NCBI GenBank assembly: GCA_013697625.1
Contig: JACCWN010000102.1
Coordinates: 1 to 50,305, forward strand
DNA from: Legionella sp.
GTDB taxonomy: Bacteria; Pseudomonadota; Gammaproteobacteria; Legionellales; Legionellaceae
Length of the DNA: 50,305 bases
Direction: 5' to 3'
Part shown: positions 10,063 through 19,538 of the stretch, one piece after another
How the letters are laid out: each line of letters starts with the position of its first letter
Position numbering within the stretch: position 1 is the first letter of the stretch
Translations under genes and position numbers: made by a program
The notes under the pieces: generated by a model
Told to the model about the DNA's origin: nothing
Database searches by the model: none
The model's input: only the letters and a program-made list of their open reading frames with translations

Positions 10063-10161
10063 AGTGTATTTTTGTAGTTTACTTATTGCATATTGTATAC
10101 GAAATAAGAACAAAAGATACCTTAAAAAAGGACTAAATCCGCGCTAACTAACCATAACCAT

Positions 10162-13100
10162 TTGCCAAACAAGCTTATAATTAACTACAATGGATCTTTT
10201 GCCTGGAATTTATCTTATCTTATGCTCAATGAAGCCATATCTAAAATGCCCGAAACCTTTGATTCAAAAACGCTGGTCACAGGCCAAGATTATTTTCAAA
10301 AAGGATATGTTCTTAGTATTCGTCTCAGTGATGGGCTATTAAAAGGTCGTATTAAAGACATTGCAAATCAAATACATGATGTGCATATGGATTTAAAAAT
10401 TTGGCCGGGTAAAGCTGCTCATTGCACTTGCTCTTATGAGTTCAATTGTCAGCACGCTGCCGCTTGTTTATTTGCATTAAGGGATAGAGAAAAAATAAAC
10501 ATGGATCCCAATACCATGGAAAGATTAGACAAAAAACTAGACGTCTGGTTAAAAAATCTTCGAGCAAAAGAGTTAAAGCGTCCTCAACAAGATATAACAC
10601 ATCATTTGGTATACCTGCTTCAACTTAAACGTGAAAGACATGAACATGTGGTTCTTGTGGAATTGGCTTTGCCTAAGCTTTTAAAACGCGGTGGTTATGG
10701 GAAAATGCTGCTTATTAACACCTTGCCGGAGTCAAAAAGACAGCATCTTACAAGCAATGACAACGACATCATTGCCCAATTATTTTTTAAGTGCAATGTC
10801 CAAGGATATTTCAACACCTTCTCTATTCGAAATAGCGAACTATTAGAAAAAATAATTAAAACAAATCGGGCTTTCTTCAAATACCATGATGAATCAGCCA
10901 TCCAAATGGCTAATCCACTTGAAGGTATTTGCCAATGGGTACTGGCTCCAAATGGGTCTCAACATTTAAAATTAAAGCACGATGACCTGCCCATAGATGC
11001 GCTTTTGTTAGATAAATCATGGTATTTTTATTATGAAGACCTTAGCATGGGCTATTTAAATACAGGCTTTCCTATAGAACAATTACATCATCTATTAGAA
11101 GCGCCACCCATTCCCCTTGAACAAGCTGAATTATTTTCTCAAAAGATGGCCAAAACCTGCCCTAACTTCCCTGTACCTCAAGTGTTTCAATCCAAAGAAC
11201 ATATACATGTCAGGCCTGTGCCTATTGTAGTTTTGGACACCCAAGAATCCTCTATTCAAACCGATGAGGCAGAGGATACCCTTTTCTTAGCGCGAGTTAT
11301 GTTTGAATATGCAGGATGCCAAATCGCCTATCAGGATCCTAGTCTTCATGTAGTACTTCAACAGGATGATACCTTAAAGGAATATATTCGTGACAAAGCT
11401 TTTGAGGATGAAAAAATAAATGAATTATTCCAAACCCTGCATTTAAGGCAGATGAGCTTGGTTGAGGAAGCTTTACAACGATTTCATAAACAAAAATCAG
11501 GCTTTATTTTAGAAACAATTACAGGTCTGAATCATCTAGATGATCTGTATAACCGGGCTTTACCCTATCTAAAAAACCAGGGGTGGCAAGTAGAATTTGC
11601 AAGCCCTTTGTATCAAGAGGTGATTCATGCTGATGAAGTTGAATGGTTTTCTGATTTGACTGAAAGTAAGAATGATTTCTTTTCCTATCAATTGGGTATT
11701 TTAGTGGATAATCATCCTGTCAACATCGTTCCTTTGGTAGCCGATTTAATCCATAAGTACAAAGGCCATGATTTAGATAAACTTGCTGATGACGAGATGG
11801 TGCAACTTCCTTTAAAAGCAAATCGCATGCTCACCTTGCCAATTGGACGTCTAAAGCCGCTGGTTCGTTTGTTGCTCCAATTAGGTGTTCGTCAAAACAA
11901 TGAAAATTTACAATTAGAAATTGATAAATATCAACTCATTTTGATGCGTGAGGCAGAGTTAGCATTGGCTGCTAGCAAGGCCAGGTGGCAAGGTGCTGAA
12001 AGTTTACGTCAAGAATTAAGACAATTGATTCATTTGAAAGAATTACCAGAGATTGAAGCGCCCAAAGGGCTTACTACCAATTTAAGGGATTATCAACACC
12101 ATGGATTAAAATGGCTTCAATTTTTACGATCCTGTCGTTTTGGCGGTATTTTAGCCGATGATATGGGCTTAGGTAAAACGGTGCAAACCTTGGCCCATCT
12201 ACAATATGAAAAAGAAAAAGGACGCTTGATAAACGCTTCACTCATCATCGCACCTACCAGTCTTGTTGGAAATTGGCTGGCAGAAGCGAAACGGTTTACA
12301 CCTGAATTAAAAGTGTTCGTATATCATGGCAGCGAAAGACGACTTGATGAGTTTAATGATTATGATTTAATCATTTCAACCTATGGGCTGATTCACAGAG
12401 ACAAAGAAAAATTTATAACCTATGAATTTTATTATCTCATTCTAGATGAGGCGCAATTTATTAAAAATGCGCGCACAAAAACCACCCAAATAATACAACA
12501 ACTCAAGGCCAGTCATCGCTTATGTCTCACTGGAACGCCCCTTGAAAATCATCTGGGGGAATTATGGTCCTTATTCCATTTTTTAATGCCAGGATTGCTG
12601 GGTGATGCCAAAAAGTTTAGGCTTTGGTTTAGAACCCCCATTGAAAAAAATGCTGATTTGGAAAGACGCCAATTGCTGGTACAACGTATCAAACCCTTCA
12701 TGTTACGACGCACTAAGAACCAAGTTGCCAAAGAATTGCCTTTGAAAACCAATGTCATTTGCCCCATTGAACTTACTGGTGCTCAACGCGATCTGTATGA
12801 AACAATTCGCATGAGTATGGAAAAAAAGGTGAGAGATGCCATAGCAAAACAAGGCTTGGGTAAAAGTCATATTCTTTTATTAGATGCCTTGTTGAAGCTT
12901 CGTCAGGTATGTTGTGACCCAAGATTATTACCTTTCACCCAGACTACAATAGACCCACCGGCTTCAGCCAAACTTGAGGCTTTGATGGAACTACTAGATA
13001 ATTTGGTTGAAGAAGGACGTCGTGTGCTGGTCTTTTCTCAATTTACATCCATGTTGAGTTTGATTGAACAAGAATTAAATAATAAAAAAATTGTCTATTT

Positions 13101-13479
13101 AAAATTAACTGGTCAAACAAAAAATAGACAAACTATGGTTGAAACATTTCAACAAGGACAGGTTCCAGTTTTTCTAATCAGCTTAAAGGCCGGGGGTACC
13201 GGACTGAATTTAACAAAGGCTGATACGGTCATTCATTTTGATCCTTGGTGGAATCCTGCAGTAGAAGATCAAGCGACAGATAGAACCCATAGAATTGGAC
13301 AATTAAATCCAGTGTTTGTATATAAACTCATCACCTCAGGTACGGTTGAAGAAGCCATCTTAAAAATGCAAGAGAGAAAACGCCAGTTGGTAGAGGGGGT
13401 ATTGTCAACCGATCCTGCAAAAACAATGTCTTTAAGCGAAGAAGACTTGGATTTATTTTTTATGCCCTTAAATAATTGA
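10162..13479 (+). CDS. SWIM zinc finger SNF2-family helicase
   Basis: A 1105-residue Swi2/Snf2-type ATPase, which translocates on double-stranded DNA and may remodel protein-DNA complexes. An N-terminal SWIM finger is seen at C88, C90, C96 and H98 (CTCSYEFNCQH). A long middle region has no recognised motif. The helicase core starts near residue 645, with Walker A DDMGLGKTVQ (GKT at 671-673), Walker B DEAQ at 762-765, LTGTPLENHLGELWSL, and the C-terminal RecA lobe ending in DRTHRIGQ. This architecture matches the bacterial HepA/SNF2 group common in gammaproteobacteria and Bacillus. The start here is TTG at 10162; ATG at 10222 is an alternative. No restriction or defence partner is adjacent. 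Confidence 0.88.
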   Translation: MPNKLIINYNGSFAWNLSYLMLNEAISKMPETFDSKTLVTGQDYFQKGYVLSIRLSDGLLKGRIKDIANQIHDVHMDLKIWPGKAAHCTCSYEFNCQHAAACLFALRDREKINMDPNTMERLDKKLDVWLKNLRAKELKRPQQDITHHLVYLLQLKRERHEHVVLVELALPKLLKRGGYGKMLLINTLPESKRQHLTSNDNDIIAQLFFKCNVQGYFNTFSIRNSELLEKIIKTNRAFFKYHDESAIQMANPLEGICQWVLAPNGSQHLKLKHDDLPIDALLLDKSWYFYYEDLSMGYLNTGFPIEQLHHLLEAPPIPLEQAELFSQKMAKTCPNFPVPQVFQSKEHIHVRPVPIVVLDTQESSIQTDEAEDTLFLARVMFEYAGCQIAYQDPSLHVVLQQDDTLKEYIRDKAFEDEKINELFQTLHLRQMSLVEEALQRFHKQKSGFILETITGLNHLDDLYNRALPYLKNQGWQVEFASPLYQEVIHADEVEWFSDLTESKNDFFSYQLGILVDNHPVNIVPLVADLIHKYKGHDLDKLADDEMVQLPLKANRMLTLPIGRLKPLVRLLLQLGVRQNNENLQLEIDKYQLILMREAELALAASKARWQGAESLRQELRQLIHLKELPEIEAPKGLTTNLRDYQHHGLKWLQFLRSCRFGGILADDMGLGKTVQTLAHLQYEKEKGRLINASLIIAPTSLVGNWLAEAKRFTPELKVFVYHGSERRLDEFNDYDLIISTYGLIHRDKEKFITYEFYYLILDEAQFIKNARTKTTQIIQQLKASHRLCLTGTPLENHLGELWSLFHFLMPGLLGDAKKFRLWFRTPIEKNADLERRQLLVQRIKPFMLRRTKNQVAKELPLKTNVICPIELTGAQRDLYETIRMSMEKKVRDAIAKQGLGKSHILLLDALLKLRQVCCDPRLLPFTQTTIDPPASAKLEALMELLDNLVEEGRRVLVFSQFTSMLSLIEQELNNKKIVYLKLTGQTKNRQTMVETFQQGQVPVFLISLKAGGTGLNLTKADTVIHFDPWWNPAVEDQATDRTHRIGQLNPVFVYKLITSGTVEEAILKMQERKRQLVEGVLSTDPAKTMSLSEEDLDLFFMPLNN

Positions 13480-13502
13480 AAAAATGGTGCATATTGTATA
13501 AT
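13476..13502 (+). promoter_or_regulatory. Candidate promoter for the DUF2147 gene
   Basis: TTGAAA at 13476-13481 and a perfect TATAAT at 13497-13502 are separated by 15 bp, which is shorter than ideal. The -10 box is about 39 bp before the start codon. The element overlaps the end of the helicase gene. Confidence 0.35.
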
Positions 13503-13540
13503 CCTATCGTATGATTCTACTTTTTTAACTGGAGAGATAC

Positions 13541-13969
13541 ATGAAATTATGGAAATACTTACACCTTTTTATACTTAGCTTTATTCCTATTATAGCTTTG
13601 GCCAGTTCATCCCCCATTGGCACCTGGACCACCATTGATGATAAAACCGGTGAAAAAAGAGCCGTTGTTAGAATCAAGCAGTCCGGAAGTATCATCAGCG
13701 GTAAAATCATTAAAGTGTACCCACAGTCTGGGGACACTGGAATTTGTAACCACTGCCCAGAGCCTTTTAAAGATAAAAAAATAGAAGGTCTGAATTTTCT
13801 TCGAGGTTTAAGCGACCAGGGCCAAGGTGTATGGGGCGGTGGCACCATACTAGATCCTAAAACTGGTAAAATCTATAGAGCTAAAATCACAGTCGAAGGC
13901 AATAAGTTGTATGTAAGAGGGTATGTTGGAGTCTCAGCGCTTGGTAGAACACAAACTTGGGTAAGATAA
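13541..13969 (+). CDS. Secreted DUF2147 family protein
   Basis: A 142-residue protein with an N-terminal signal peptide (hydrophobic run of about 15 residues, then ALASSSPIG). The mature part matches DUF2147: IGTWTTIDDKTGEKRAVVRI at the start, a CNHC pair in the middle, and the closing GYVGVSALGRTQTWVR. The family is a small periplasmic beta-barrel of unknown function. An AACTGGAGAG ribosome site precedes the ATG. It is monocistronic, with a terminator downstream. Confidence 0.85.
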   Translation: MKLWKYLHLFILSFIPIIALASSSPIGTWTTIDDKTGEKRAVVRIKQSGSIISGKIIKVYPQSGDTGICNHCPEPFKDKKIEGLNFLRGLSDQGQGVWGGGTILDPKTGKIYRAKITVEGNKLYVRGYVGVSALGRTQTWVR

Positions 13970-14002
13970 GCTGTTGGTTAGGAGTAGCCTGTCCATGGCA
14001 TA

Positions 14003-14055
14003 AAGGCTAAATCAGGGGAACAGTACAAGACGCCTTATGTGATTTAGCCTTTTTC
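14003..14055 (+). terminator. Rho-independent terminator
   Basis: AAGGCTAAATCA at 14003-14014 pairs with TGATTTAGCCTT at 14040-14051, followed by TTTT. The loop is long (about 25 nt) with a possible inner stem. It separates the DUF2147 gene from dnaB. Confidence 0.7.
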
Positions 14056-14158
14056 AATGGCAAAACAAATTAGAATCTAAAGAAACCATTTAAAACCCTG
14101 TTTTTTTTTAAAAAGGGGATTACAATAGATGTCTTCTTCTATTCTCATTCTGTGACCC

Positions 14159-15535
14159 ATGTTCGAGCTACAACAATCAAAAAAATCAATTGATCCTCTA
14201 AAAAGGCCACCGCATTCAGCTGAAGCTGAACAATCCATCATTGGTGGCTTGATGTTGGATAATCAGGTTTGGGATAAAATTAGTAATACCTTGTGCGAAG
14301 CAGATTTCTATCGCCTTGAGCACCGTATGTTATTTCGAGCTATTTCCTCATTAGCAAAAAAAGACAAGCCCTTCGATGTTGTTACGCTTCTTGATACGCT
14401 GTCCACCCATAATGAGCTAGAGGAAGCGGGGGGCGAGACTTATCTATTCGAATTAGCCAATAATACACCCAGTGTTGCCAATATCACCGCTTATGCAGAC
14501 ATAGTTCGAGAAAAATCAGTACAAAGACAGTTGATTGGCGTTGCCACTGAAATTGCTGATTCTGCCTTTAATCCTGCCGGAAGAGCTGTGCCAGAATTAT
14601 TAGATTTGGCAGAAAGCAAAGTCTTTGCCATTGGTGAACAAACAGCAGGTGATGGTGGACCTGAAAGCATTAAATCCATTTTAGTTCGTGCAGTTGAAAA
14701 AATTGATGCCCTATATCATAGCAATGAAAGCATCACAGGTCTTGCAACGGGCTTAACTGATTTAGATGAGATGACCTCAGGCTTACAACCCTCAGATTTG
14801 GTTATTGTTGCAGGGCGCCCTTCTATGGGTAAAACCACGCTGGTTATGAATATGGCTGAGCATGCTGCGATAAAATCTGGAAAGCCTGTACTTGTTTTTT
14901 CAATGGAGATGCCAGCAGACTCTCTGGCAATGCGAATGATGTCTTCTTTAGGCCGCATTGATCAACACCGAATCAGAACTGGTAAACTAAACGATGACGA
15001 TTGGCCCCGAGTCACCTCAGCTGTTCATATGCTCTCGGAAGCCCCATTATTCATTGATGACACGCCTGCTCTAAGTCCTGGTGAAGTACGAACGCGTGCA
15101 AGACGCTTGGCTAAAGAGCATGGCAGTATAGGCTTGATCGTGGTGGATTATTTACAATTGATGAAGGCCCCAGGTTTTAGTGCCGATAACCGCACGGCTG
15201 AAATCTCAGAAATTTCCCGTAGTCTTAAATCTTTAGCTAAAGAGTTAAGCGTACCTGTGGTTGCCTTATCACAGTTGAATCGAAGCCTTGAGCAAAGGGC
15301 AGATAAGCGACCGGTGATGTCTGACTTAAGAGAATCTGGCGCCATTGAACAAGATGCGGATTTGATTTGTTTTATTTATAGAGATGAAGTCTACAATGCA
15401 GATAGTCCTGAAAAAGGTTCAGCTGAAATCATCATTGCAAAGCAAAGAAATGGCCCTATAGGCAAAGTGCGTGTAGCCTTTATTGGTAAATACACCCGTT
15501 TTGAAGATTTAGCCTTTAGTGGTCACCAAGGATAG
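14159..15535 (+). CDS. dnaB: Replicative DNA helicase DnaB
   Basis: DnaB is the hexameric helicase that unwinds the replication fork. The 458-residue protein starts with the primase-interacting N-domain (PPHSAEAEQSIIGGLMLDN). The RecA-like ATPase core has Walker A AGRPSMGKTTL (GKTT at 224-227) and Walker B LIVVDYLQLM, and the DLRESGAIEQDADLICFIYR stretch near the end. No intein is present. The ATG at 14159 has no strong ribosome site. alr follows after 6 bp, the common dnaB-alr pairing. Confidence 0.97.
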   Translation: MFELQQSKKSIDPLKRPPHSAEAEQSIIGGLMLDNQVWDKISNTLCEADFYRLEHRMLFRAISSLAKKDKPFDVVTLLDTLSTHNELEEAGGETYLFELANNTPSVANITAYADIVREKSVQRQLIGVATEIADSAFNPAGRAVPELLDLAESKVFAIGEQTAGDGGPESIKSILVRAVEKIDALYHSNESITGLATGLTDLDEMTSGLQPSDLVIVAGRPSMGKTTLVMNMAEHAAIKSGKPVLVFSMEMPADSLAMRMMSSLGRIDQHRIRTGKLNDDDWPRVTSAVHMLSEAPLFIDDTPALSPGEVRTRARRLAKEHGSIGLIVVDYLQLMKAPGFSADNRTAEISEISRSLKSLAKELSVPVVALSQLNRSLEQRADKRPVMSDLRESGAIEQDADLICFIYRDEVYNADSPEKGSAEIIIAKQRNGPIGKVRVAFIGKYTRFEDLAFSGHQG

Positions 15536-15541
15536 AGGAAT

Positions 15542-16612
15542 ATGTCTAGACCTACCAAACTCGTCATTAAACCCAGAGCTTTGTTGCACAATCTGGACAT
15601 AGTCAAAAACCATGCTCCAGGTAAACAAATCATCGCCATGATCAAGGCCAATGCTTATGGTTGCGGCATAGATATTGTAGCACCCACGCTGGAGGGGCGG
15701 GTAGATGCTTTTGGTGTAGCCTGTCTTGAAGAAGCCCTGGTATTACATACCATGGGAATTCGCACCCCTGCCGTTATTTTCCAAGGTATATTCCACCCTT
15801 CTGAGCTGCCAATCGCCGCCCAACATCACTTTCAATTGGTGATTCATCAGGCACAACAAGTACAATGGCTAGTAAATACCCCGCTTCTTTCACCAATCAA
15901 ACTCTGGGTTAAAGTGAATACTGGGATGAATAGACTTGGCTTTAAGCCGGAGGAACTTCCAGGTGTTATGAGTAGTTTACAATCTTGTCCCTGGGTAGAC
16001 CAACACATTGGTCTAATGAGCCACCTTGCCTGCGCCGATGAACCAAACAGAATAGAAAATTCAAAACAAATTACCCTATTTAAGGACATCCCTTTTTTAG
16101 GATTTGAACAACACAGTCTAGCAAATTCTGCTGCGATTATCGCTCTGCCCCAGACCCATGCAGAGGTGGTGAGACCAGGGATTATGCTGTATGGGGTATC
16201 ACCTTTTTCAAACAAAACAGCACCTGAGCTGGGGTTAGAGCCAGTCATGCATTTTATGTCGGCTATCAGTGCAATTCATCATGTACCTGCGGGGTCTCAG
16301 GTTGGCTATCAAGGCATTTGGTGTACGGATAAGGCATCAGTCATTGGCATTGTGGCAGCAGGATATGGGGATGGGTATCCAAGGCATTTAACTATGCCTA
16401 CCTGGGTAGGGATTGACGGGCACAAAGTACCCATCGTAGGTAGGATTTCTATGGACACCATGGCTGTGGATTTAACAACACATCCTGATGTCAGCATTGG
16501 TGACACCGTTGAATTATGGGGCAATCATATCTTTATCGAACATATAGCGCAATCATCAGGCACTTCTGCCTATGAATTGTTGTGCCAAACCTCTAGTCGC
16601 CCGCGTATATGA
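15542..16612 (+). CDS. alr: Alanine racemase
   Basis: Alr converts L- to D-alanine with PLP for peptidoglycan synthesis. The PLP-binding lysine is at residue 35 in [10 protein letters not shown], and the second catalytic base is the tyrosine in [18 protein letters not shown] and [11 protein letters not shown] are further family motifs. The 356-residue length is normal. An AGAGGA ribosome site precedes the ATG, and the gene is coupled to dnaB. Confidence 0.96.
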   Translation: MSRPTKLVIKPRALLHNLDIVKNHAPGKQIIAMIKANAYGCGIDIVAPTLEGRVDAFGVACLEEALVLHTMGIRTPAVIFQGIFHPSELPIAAQHHFQLVIHQAQQVQWLVNTPLLSPIKLWVKVNTGMNRLGFKPEELPGVMSSLQSCPWVDQHIGLMSHLACADEPNRIENSKQITLFKDIPFLGFEQHSLANSAAIIALPQTHAEVVRPGIMLYGVSPFSNKTAPELGLEPVMHFMSAISAIHHVPAGSQVGYQGIWCTDKASVIGIVAAGYGDGYPRHLTMPTWVGIDGHKVPIVGRISMDTMAVDLTTHPDVSIGDTVELWGNHIFIEHIAQSSGTSAYELLCQTSSRPRI

Positions 16613-16720
16613 TTTTTTTTTTGAAAATTCTTTAAATATTCTTTTTAGGTCATGGATAATATATGCCCTAGGTGCTAGAATGACAAGCGATTTGAAATTT
16701 ATTAACCAGGGTGATTTATT

Positions 16721-17167
16721 ATGAAAAAATGTATTGCAACTTTGTCTTTATCAGCACTTCTGTTTGGTTGTGCACCAATGAATAATGCAGATGTAGGCAC
16801 AATTTCTGGTGGTGTGGTTGGTGGGTTGTTAGGCAGTCAATTTGGTGGTGGATCAGGTAAGGTTTTAGCAGCAGGCGCTGGTGCCATAGCGGGTGCTTTT
16901 ATAGGCGGCAGAATTGGCCAGACCATGGACAGACAAGATCAACTTGAAATGCGCCATGCTTTAGAAACCGCCCCCTCAGGACGCGAAGTTGCCTGGGTTA
17001 ATCCAGAAAGTGGCAATCATTACTGTGTAAGACCTACCAGAACTTATTATATAGATGAGCAACCTTGCCGTGAATACAGCACACGCGCGCTGATAGGTGG
17101 AAAAAGCCAACAAATCTACGGCAAAGCTTGTCGCCAGAGAGATGGTTCTTGGCGTGTTGTTAATTAA
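16721..17167 (+). CDS. Glycine-zipper outer-membrane lipoprotein (RT0821/Lpp0805-like)
   Basis: A 148-residue lipoprotein. The signal ends in a lipobox LLFGC, which places the lipidated Cys at 17. Residues 25-70 are a glycine-zipper 2TM domain (GGVVGGLLGSQFGGGSGKV, then AGAIAGAFIGGRIGQ). The C-terminal half (VAWVNPESGNHY, then GKACRQRDGSWRVV) matches the surface-antigen family first named from Rickettsia and Legionella. Such proteins are thought to sit in the outer membrane; their role is not settled. A ribosome site, AGGGTGAT, precedes the ATG. Confidence 0.88.
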   Translation: MKKCIATLSLSALLFGCAPMNNADVGTISGGVVGGLLGSQFGGGSGKVLAAGAGAIAGAFIGGRIGQTMDRQDQLEMRHALETAPSGREVAWVNPESGNHYCVRPTRTYYIDEQPCREYSTRALIGGKSQQIYGKACRQRDGSWRVVN

Positions 17168-17203
17168 ATTAAAATCGTTTTAATTTAACAACGATATAGA
17201 ACG

Positions 17204-17243
17204 ATAGGTGGATAGAAATGACTGTTTTTATCCACCTATTTTC
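17204..17243 (+). terminator. Rho-independent terminator
   Basis: ATAGGTGGATA at 17204-17214 pairs with TATCCACCTAT at 17229-17239, followed by TTTT. It follows the glycine-zipper lipoprotein gene. Confidence 0.75.
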
Positions 17244-17294
17244 CTATGGATGCACGAATTCTAGAGGATTTAATTTAAAAGGCTCCTTGTTCTT

Positions 17295-17319
17295 CGTCGC
17301 TTCGCTCCTCGCAATGACG
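17295..17319. repeat. Fragment of a dispersed palindromic repeat
   Basis: The CGTCGCTTCGCTCCTCGC word followed by AATGACG is typical of half-copies of intergenic palindromes in many proteobacteria. Its complementary arm is not seen nearby. An apparent ORF across it (17218-17424) is not coding. The rest of the 17244-17471 gap shows nothing else I can support. Confidence 0.5.
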
Positions 17320-17471
17320 ATGAAAAGAGGTCAAAAAATTTCGTTAATATCGGTTGTCGGGTGCCAGTTGATATTTGTTAAAATTCAAATACGGGATTTG
17401 CAAACATCAAATTTCCGGCATTAGGTTGCACTAAAGCGGAAATTATCAAATAAACCATTTAAGACAATGTG

Positions 17472-17693
17472 TTAATTTTTTCGACAATGGATACCGTTTG
17501 GATAATATTTACATTTAGCAGTAACGCCATTTTTGTCCGTATAAGTTTTAGCCTCACAGGTACTAGGGTACGATGCTCCTTTACATGGATCATGTTCATG
17601 AATTGTAATATATGCTGCAGCATAAGTTGAAAGGCTAGTTAAAAGTATAAATAAGCTAGCTTTAATTGCTTGTTTCGCCCTTAAAGTCTTCAT
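17472..17693 (-). CDS. Small secreted cysteine-containing protein
   Basis: A 73-residue protein with a clear signal peptide: a basic start (KTLRAKQAIK), a hydrophobic core and STYAAAY as probable cleavage region. The mature part is about 47 residues with four cysteines (DPCKGASYPSTC, AKCKYYPNGIHC), which probably form two disulphides. A strong AGGAG ribosome site lies before the ATG at 17693. I do not recognise a family. Confidence 0.65.
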   Translation of the reverse strand: MKTLRAKQAIKASLFILLTSLSTYAAAYITIHEHDPCKGASYPSTCEAKTYTDKNGVTAKCKYYPNGIHCRKN

Positions 17694-18094
17694 TTGTGTT
17701 CTCCTGTAAAAGATAAAATTTGAAATTTATGAAACTTTGACCAAACTACTTTTGGGATAAGGAAAATTGGGTATTTCTATAATTTTGTAATTAATCTGAG
17801 CAATGCAGATCATTGATCCAACCAATTACAATCACTAATTCCGAACGAAGCTCAATTAGGAACTAAGCGATACTTGTTTTAGTATAGAACAATTCTGAAG
17901 CTACGCCATTTTTTAGCAGCTTTAAATATATTATCATTCATTTATGTTAGCTAATTCCTATACCCCCAGTTATAGAAGGTATTTACTTATTCTAGTGCTA
18001 ATAGGCTGTCGTAGAATAAAAAAAACCTTTTATTGAACAATTAGTAAAGACCATTCATACTTATGAGAATGTTACCTTCAAATACGTATTGCCT
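17694..18094. other. Intergenic region without supported gene
   Basis: About 400 bp of AT-rich DNA between divergent genes. The segment nearest 17700 carries the ribosome site and presumably the promoter of the small secreted protein. A 30-codon ORF near 17944 has a short hydrophobic run but no ribosome site. I see no tRNA, clear terminator or consensus promoter. Confidence 0.4.
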
Positions 18095-19258
18095 ATGTGT
18101 ATGTTTCGAATCTTATTGCTCTTCATCCTGACATCTACCAACCTGTGGTCAGAATCCACGCCCTCCACCTGGTATACCAAGAGCGCACATAAAGTCATCC
18201 TTCAGGTAGAGTTATTTTTATCCAGCACCTGCCAGCATTGCCATCAAGAGGATATTTTTTTCAAATCCATCGAAGCTTCAAATCCCTGGCTACAGGTCAA
18301 TCGCCATGTGATTAATAATGATAAAAGCGCCTTGATATTATTTGATCAATTATTAACCGAACAAAAAATGTCCGATTATGCTGTGCCAAGTGCTTTTTTT
18401 TGTAACTCTCGGTGGATTGGTTTTAATACAAAGCAGACATCTGGACAAAGCATTTTGAAAGCGCTTGAGTATTGTAAGCATTCTATAGAAAAAAATGGAG
18501 GGCTTAGCGAAGCTGCTGTTAAAGTATTGAGGCAACAAGCCATCGCCTATAGGGGAACTCCAATCATGAACGCCCCTTCCCCGCTGGAAAATACCTTACT
18601 CAGTGCAATGATGGATATGTTAAACCCCTGTTCATTGTTTGGGATTTTTGCTTTCTTAGGACTTCTTTGGATGCAAGATAAAGCTAAAATGCAAGTTCAA
18701 CTGGGGCTTTTATTTATAGCAACCATTGGTTTTGTTCATTGTTTTCAACAACTACTTATGGTTTTTTATTTTTCATTATTTGATTGGTTCCGAATACCGG
18801 CAGCACTGATTGGACTATTTTTAATACATAGAGCACATTTACATTATAAAAAAATAAAAGTTCCTGTGAGTGTATTGGTTTATTTAGAAGCATTTTTATT
18901 GGCACTTATGATTGGGTGGTACCAACAAACTTGCATCCTGAATTGGACCTATTTGTATGTATTATGGCAAAATAATCAAAATTTATCCTTTATCCAGACC
19001 TTATTTTACCAAATAATATATCAGTCTGTGTATGTTCTGAATTATATTTTCTTTTTATTCTTATGTTTATTGCTAAGGAGTAAAAGCTCTGTCAATTTTA
19101 AGCAAGGACTAAATACCCTAGGACTATTATTGGTAGGTGCCATAGGTTTAATACTCATCATCAATCCACAGTCTTTATCTTCTATTTTGTTGTCTTACAT
19201 TGTTTTTTGCATTGTTCTAATTTTTGCATGGTATATACATCGGAGGCATAATGCATGA
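18095..19258 (+). CDS. Thioredoxin-fold domain fused to a DsbD-like membrane domain
   Basis: A 387-residue protein counted from the ATG at 18095; TTG at 18089 and ATG at 18101 are alternatives. After a signal peptide, residues 30-150 look like a periplasmic thioredoxin fold with a CxxC site at C46-C49 (SSTCQHC). From about 170 there are six or seven hydrophobic segments, the first introduced by MMDMLNPCSLFGIFAFLG, which resembles the NPC motif of DsbD/CcdA-type electron carriers. A role in thiol-disulphide transfer across the inner membrane is inferred. It overlaps the CDGSH gene by four bases. Confidence 0.65.
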   Translation: MCMFRILLLFILTSTNLWSESTPSTWYTKSAHKVILQVELFLSSTCQHCHQEDIFFKSIEASNPWLQVNRHVINNDKSALILFDQLLTEQKMSDYAVPSAFFCNSRWIGFNTKQTSGQSILKALEYCKHSIEKNGGLSEAAVKVLRQQAIAYRGTPIMNAPSPLENTLLSAMMDMLNPCSLFGIFAFLGLLWMQDKAKMQVQLGLLFIATIGFVHCFQQLLMVFYFSLFDWFRIPAALIGLFLIHRAHLHYKKIKVPVSVLVYLEAFLLALMIGWYQQTCILNWTYLYVLWQNNQNLSFIQTLFYQIIYQSVYVLNYIFFLFLCLLLRSKSSVNFKQGLNTLGLLLVGAIGLILIINPQSLSSILLSYIVFCIVLIFAWYIHRRHNA

Positions 19259-19515
19259 ATGCGTCTGACTATAAACATCTACTTCCTATAGCCATAGAAG
19301 TCGAGCAAGGTAAAAGTTATACTTGGTGTGGTTGTGGCCTTAGTGAAGATCAACCTTTCTGCGATAGAGTCAATTGCACAAAGTCCCTTACGATTCGTGC
19401 CAATTTGAATGAAATGGTAAATTTTTGTAATTGCAAACAAACTAAGACCCCACCTTGGTGCGATGGGTCACATGCAAGTTTGTTATTAGATGCTTTAAAA
19501 CAGTCTAAGGTTTAG
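19255..19515 (+). CDS. CDGSH iron-sulfur domain protein with one altered site
   Basis: An 86-residue protein with two tandem CDGSH-type 2Fe-2S motifs. The second, CNCKQTKTPPWCDGSH, is intact with three Cys and one His. The first, CGCGLSEDQPFCDRVN, keeps the three Cys but has Asn where the His ligand belongs. These proteins bind labile 2Fe-2S clusters and take part in redox or cluster transfer. The start overlaps the stop of the thioredoxin/membrane protein (ATGA), so the two are translationally coupled and probably functionally linked. Confidence 0.85.
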   Translation: MNASDYKHLLPIAIEVEQGKSYTWCGCGLSEDQPFCDRVNCTKSLTIRANLNEMVNFCNCKQTKTPPWCDGSHASLLLDALKQSKV

Positions 19516-19538
19516 TTTCAACAAATCATGGAAATAAT

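Noticed and set aside
9944..10147. 67-codon plus-strand ORF opposite the start of nadE
   Set aside because: It is the reverse of the conserved nitrilase domain and has no support of its own.
17218..17424. 68-codon plus-strand ORF after the glycine-zipper lipoprotein
   Set aside because: It runs through a terminator hairpin and a dispersed palindromic repeat, has no ribosome site and its composition is not coding-like.
17944..18036. 30-codon ORF with a hydrophobic run ending LVLIGC, lipobox-like
   Set aside because: Very short, no ribosome site, ends in a Lys run; a chance frame in AT-rich DNA is more likely.
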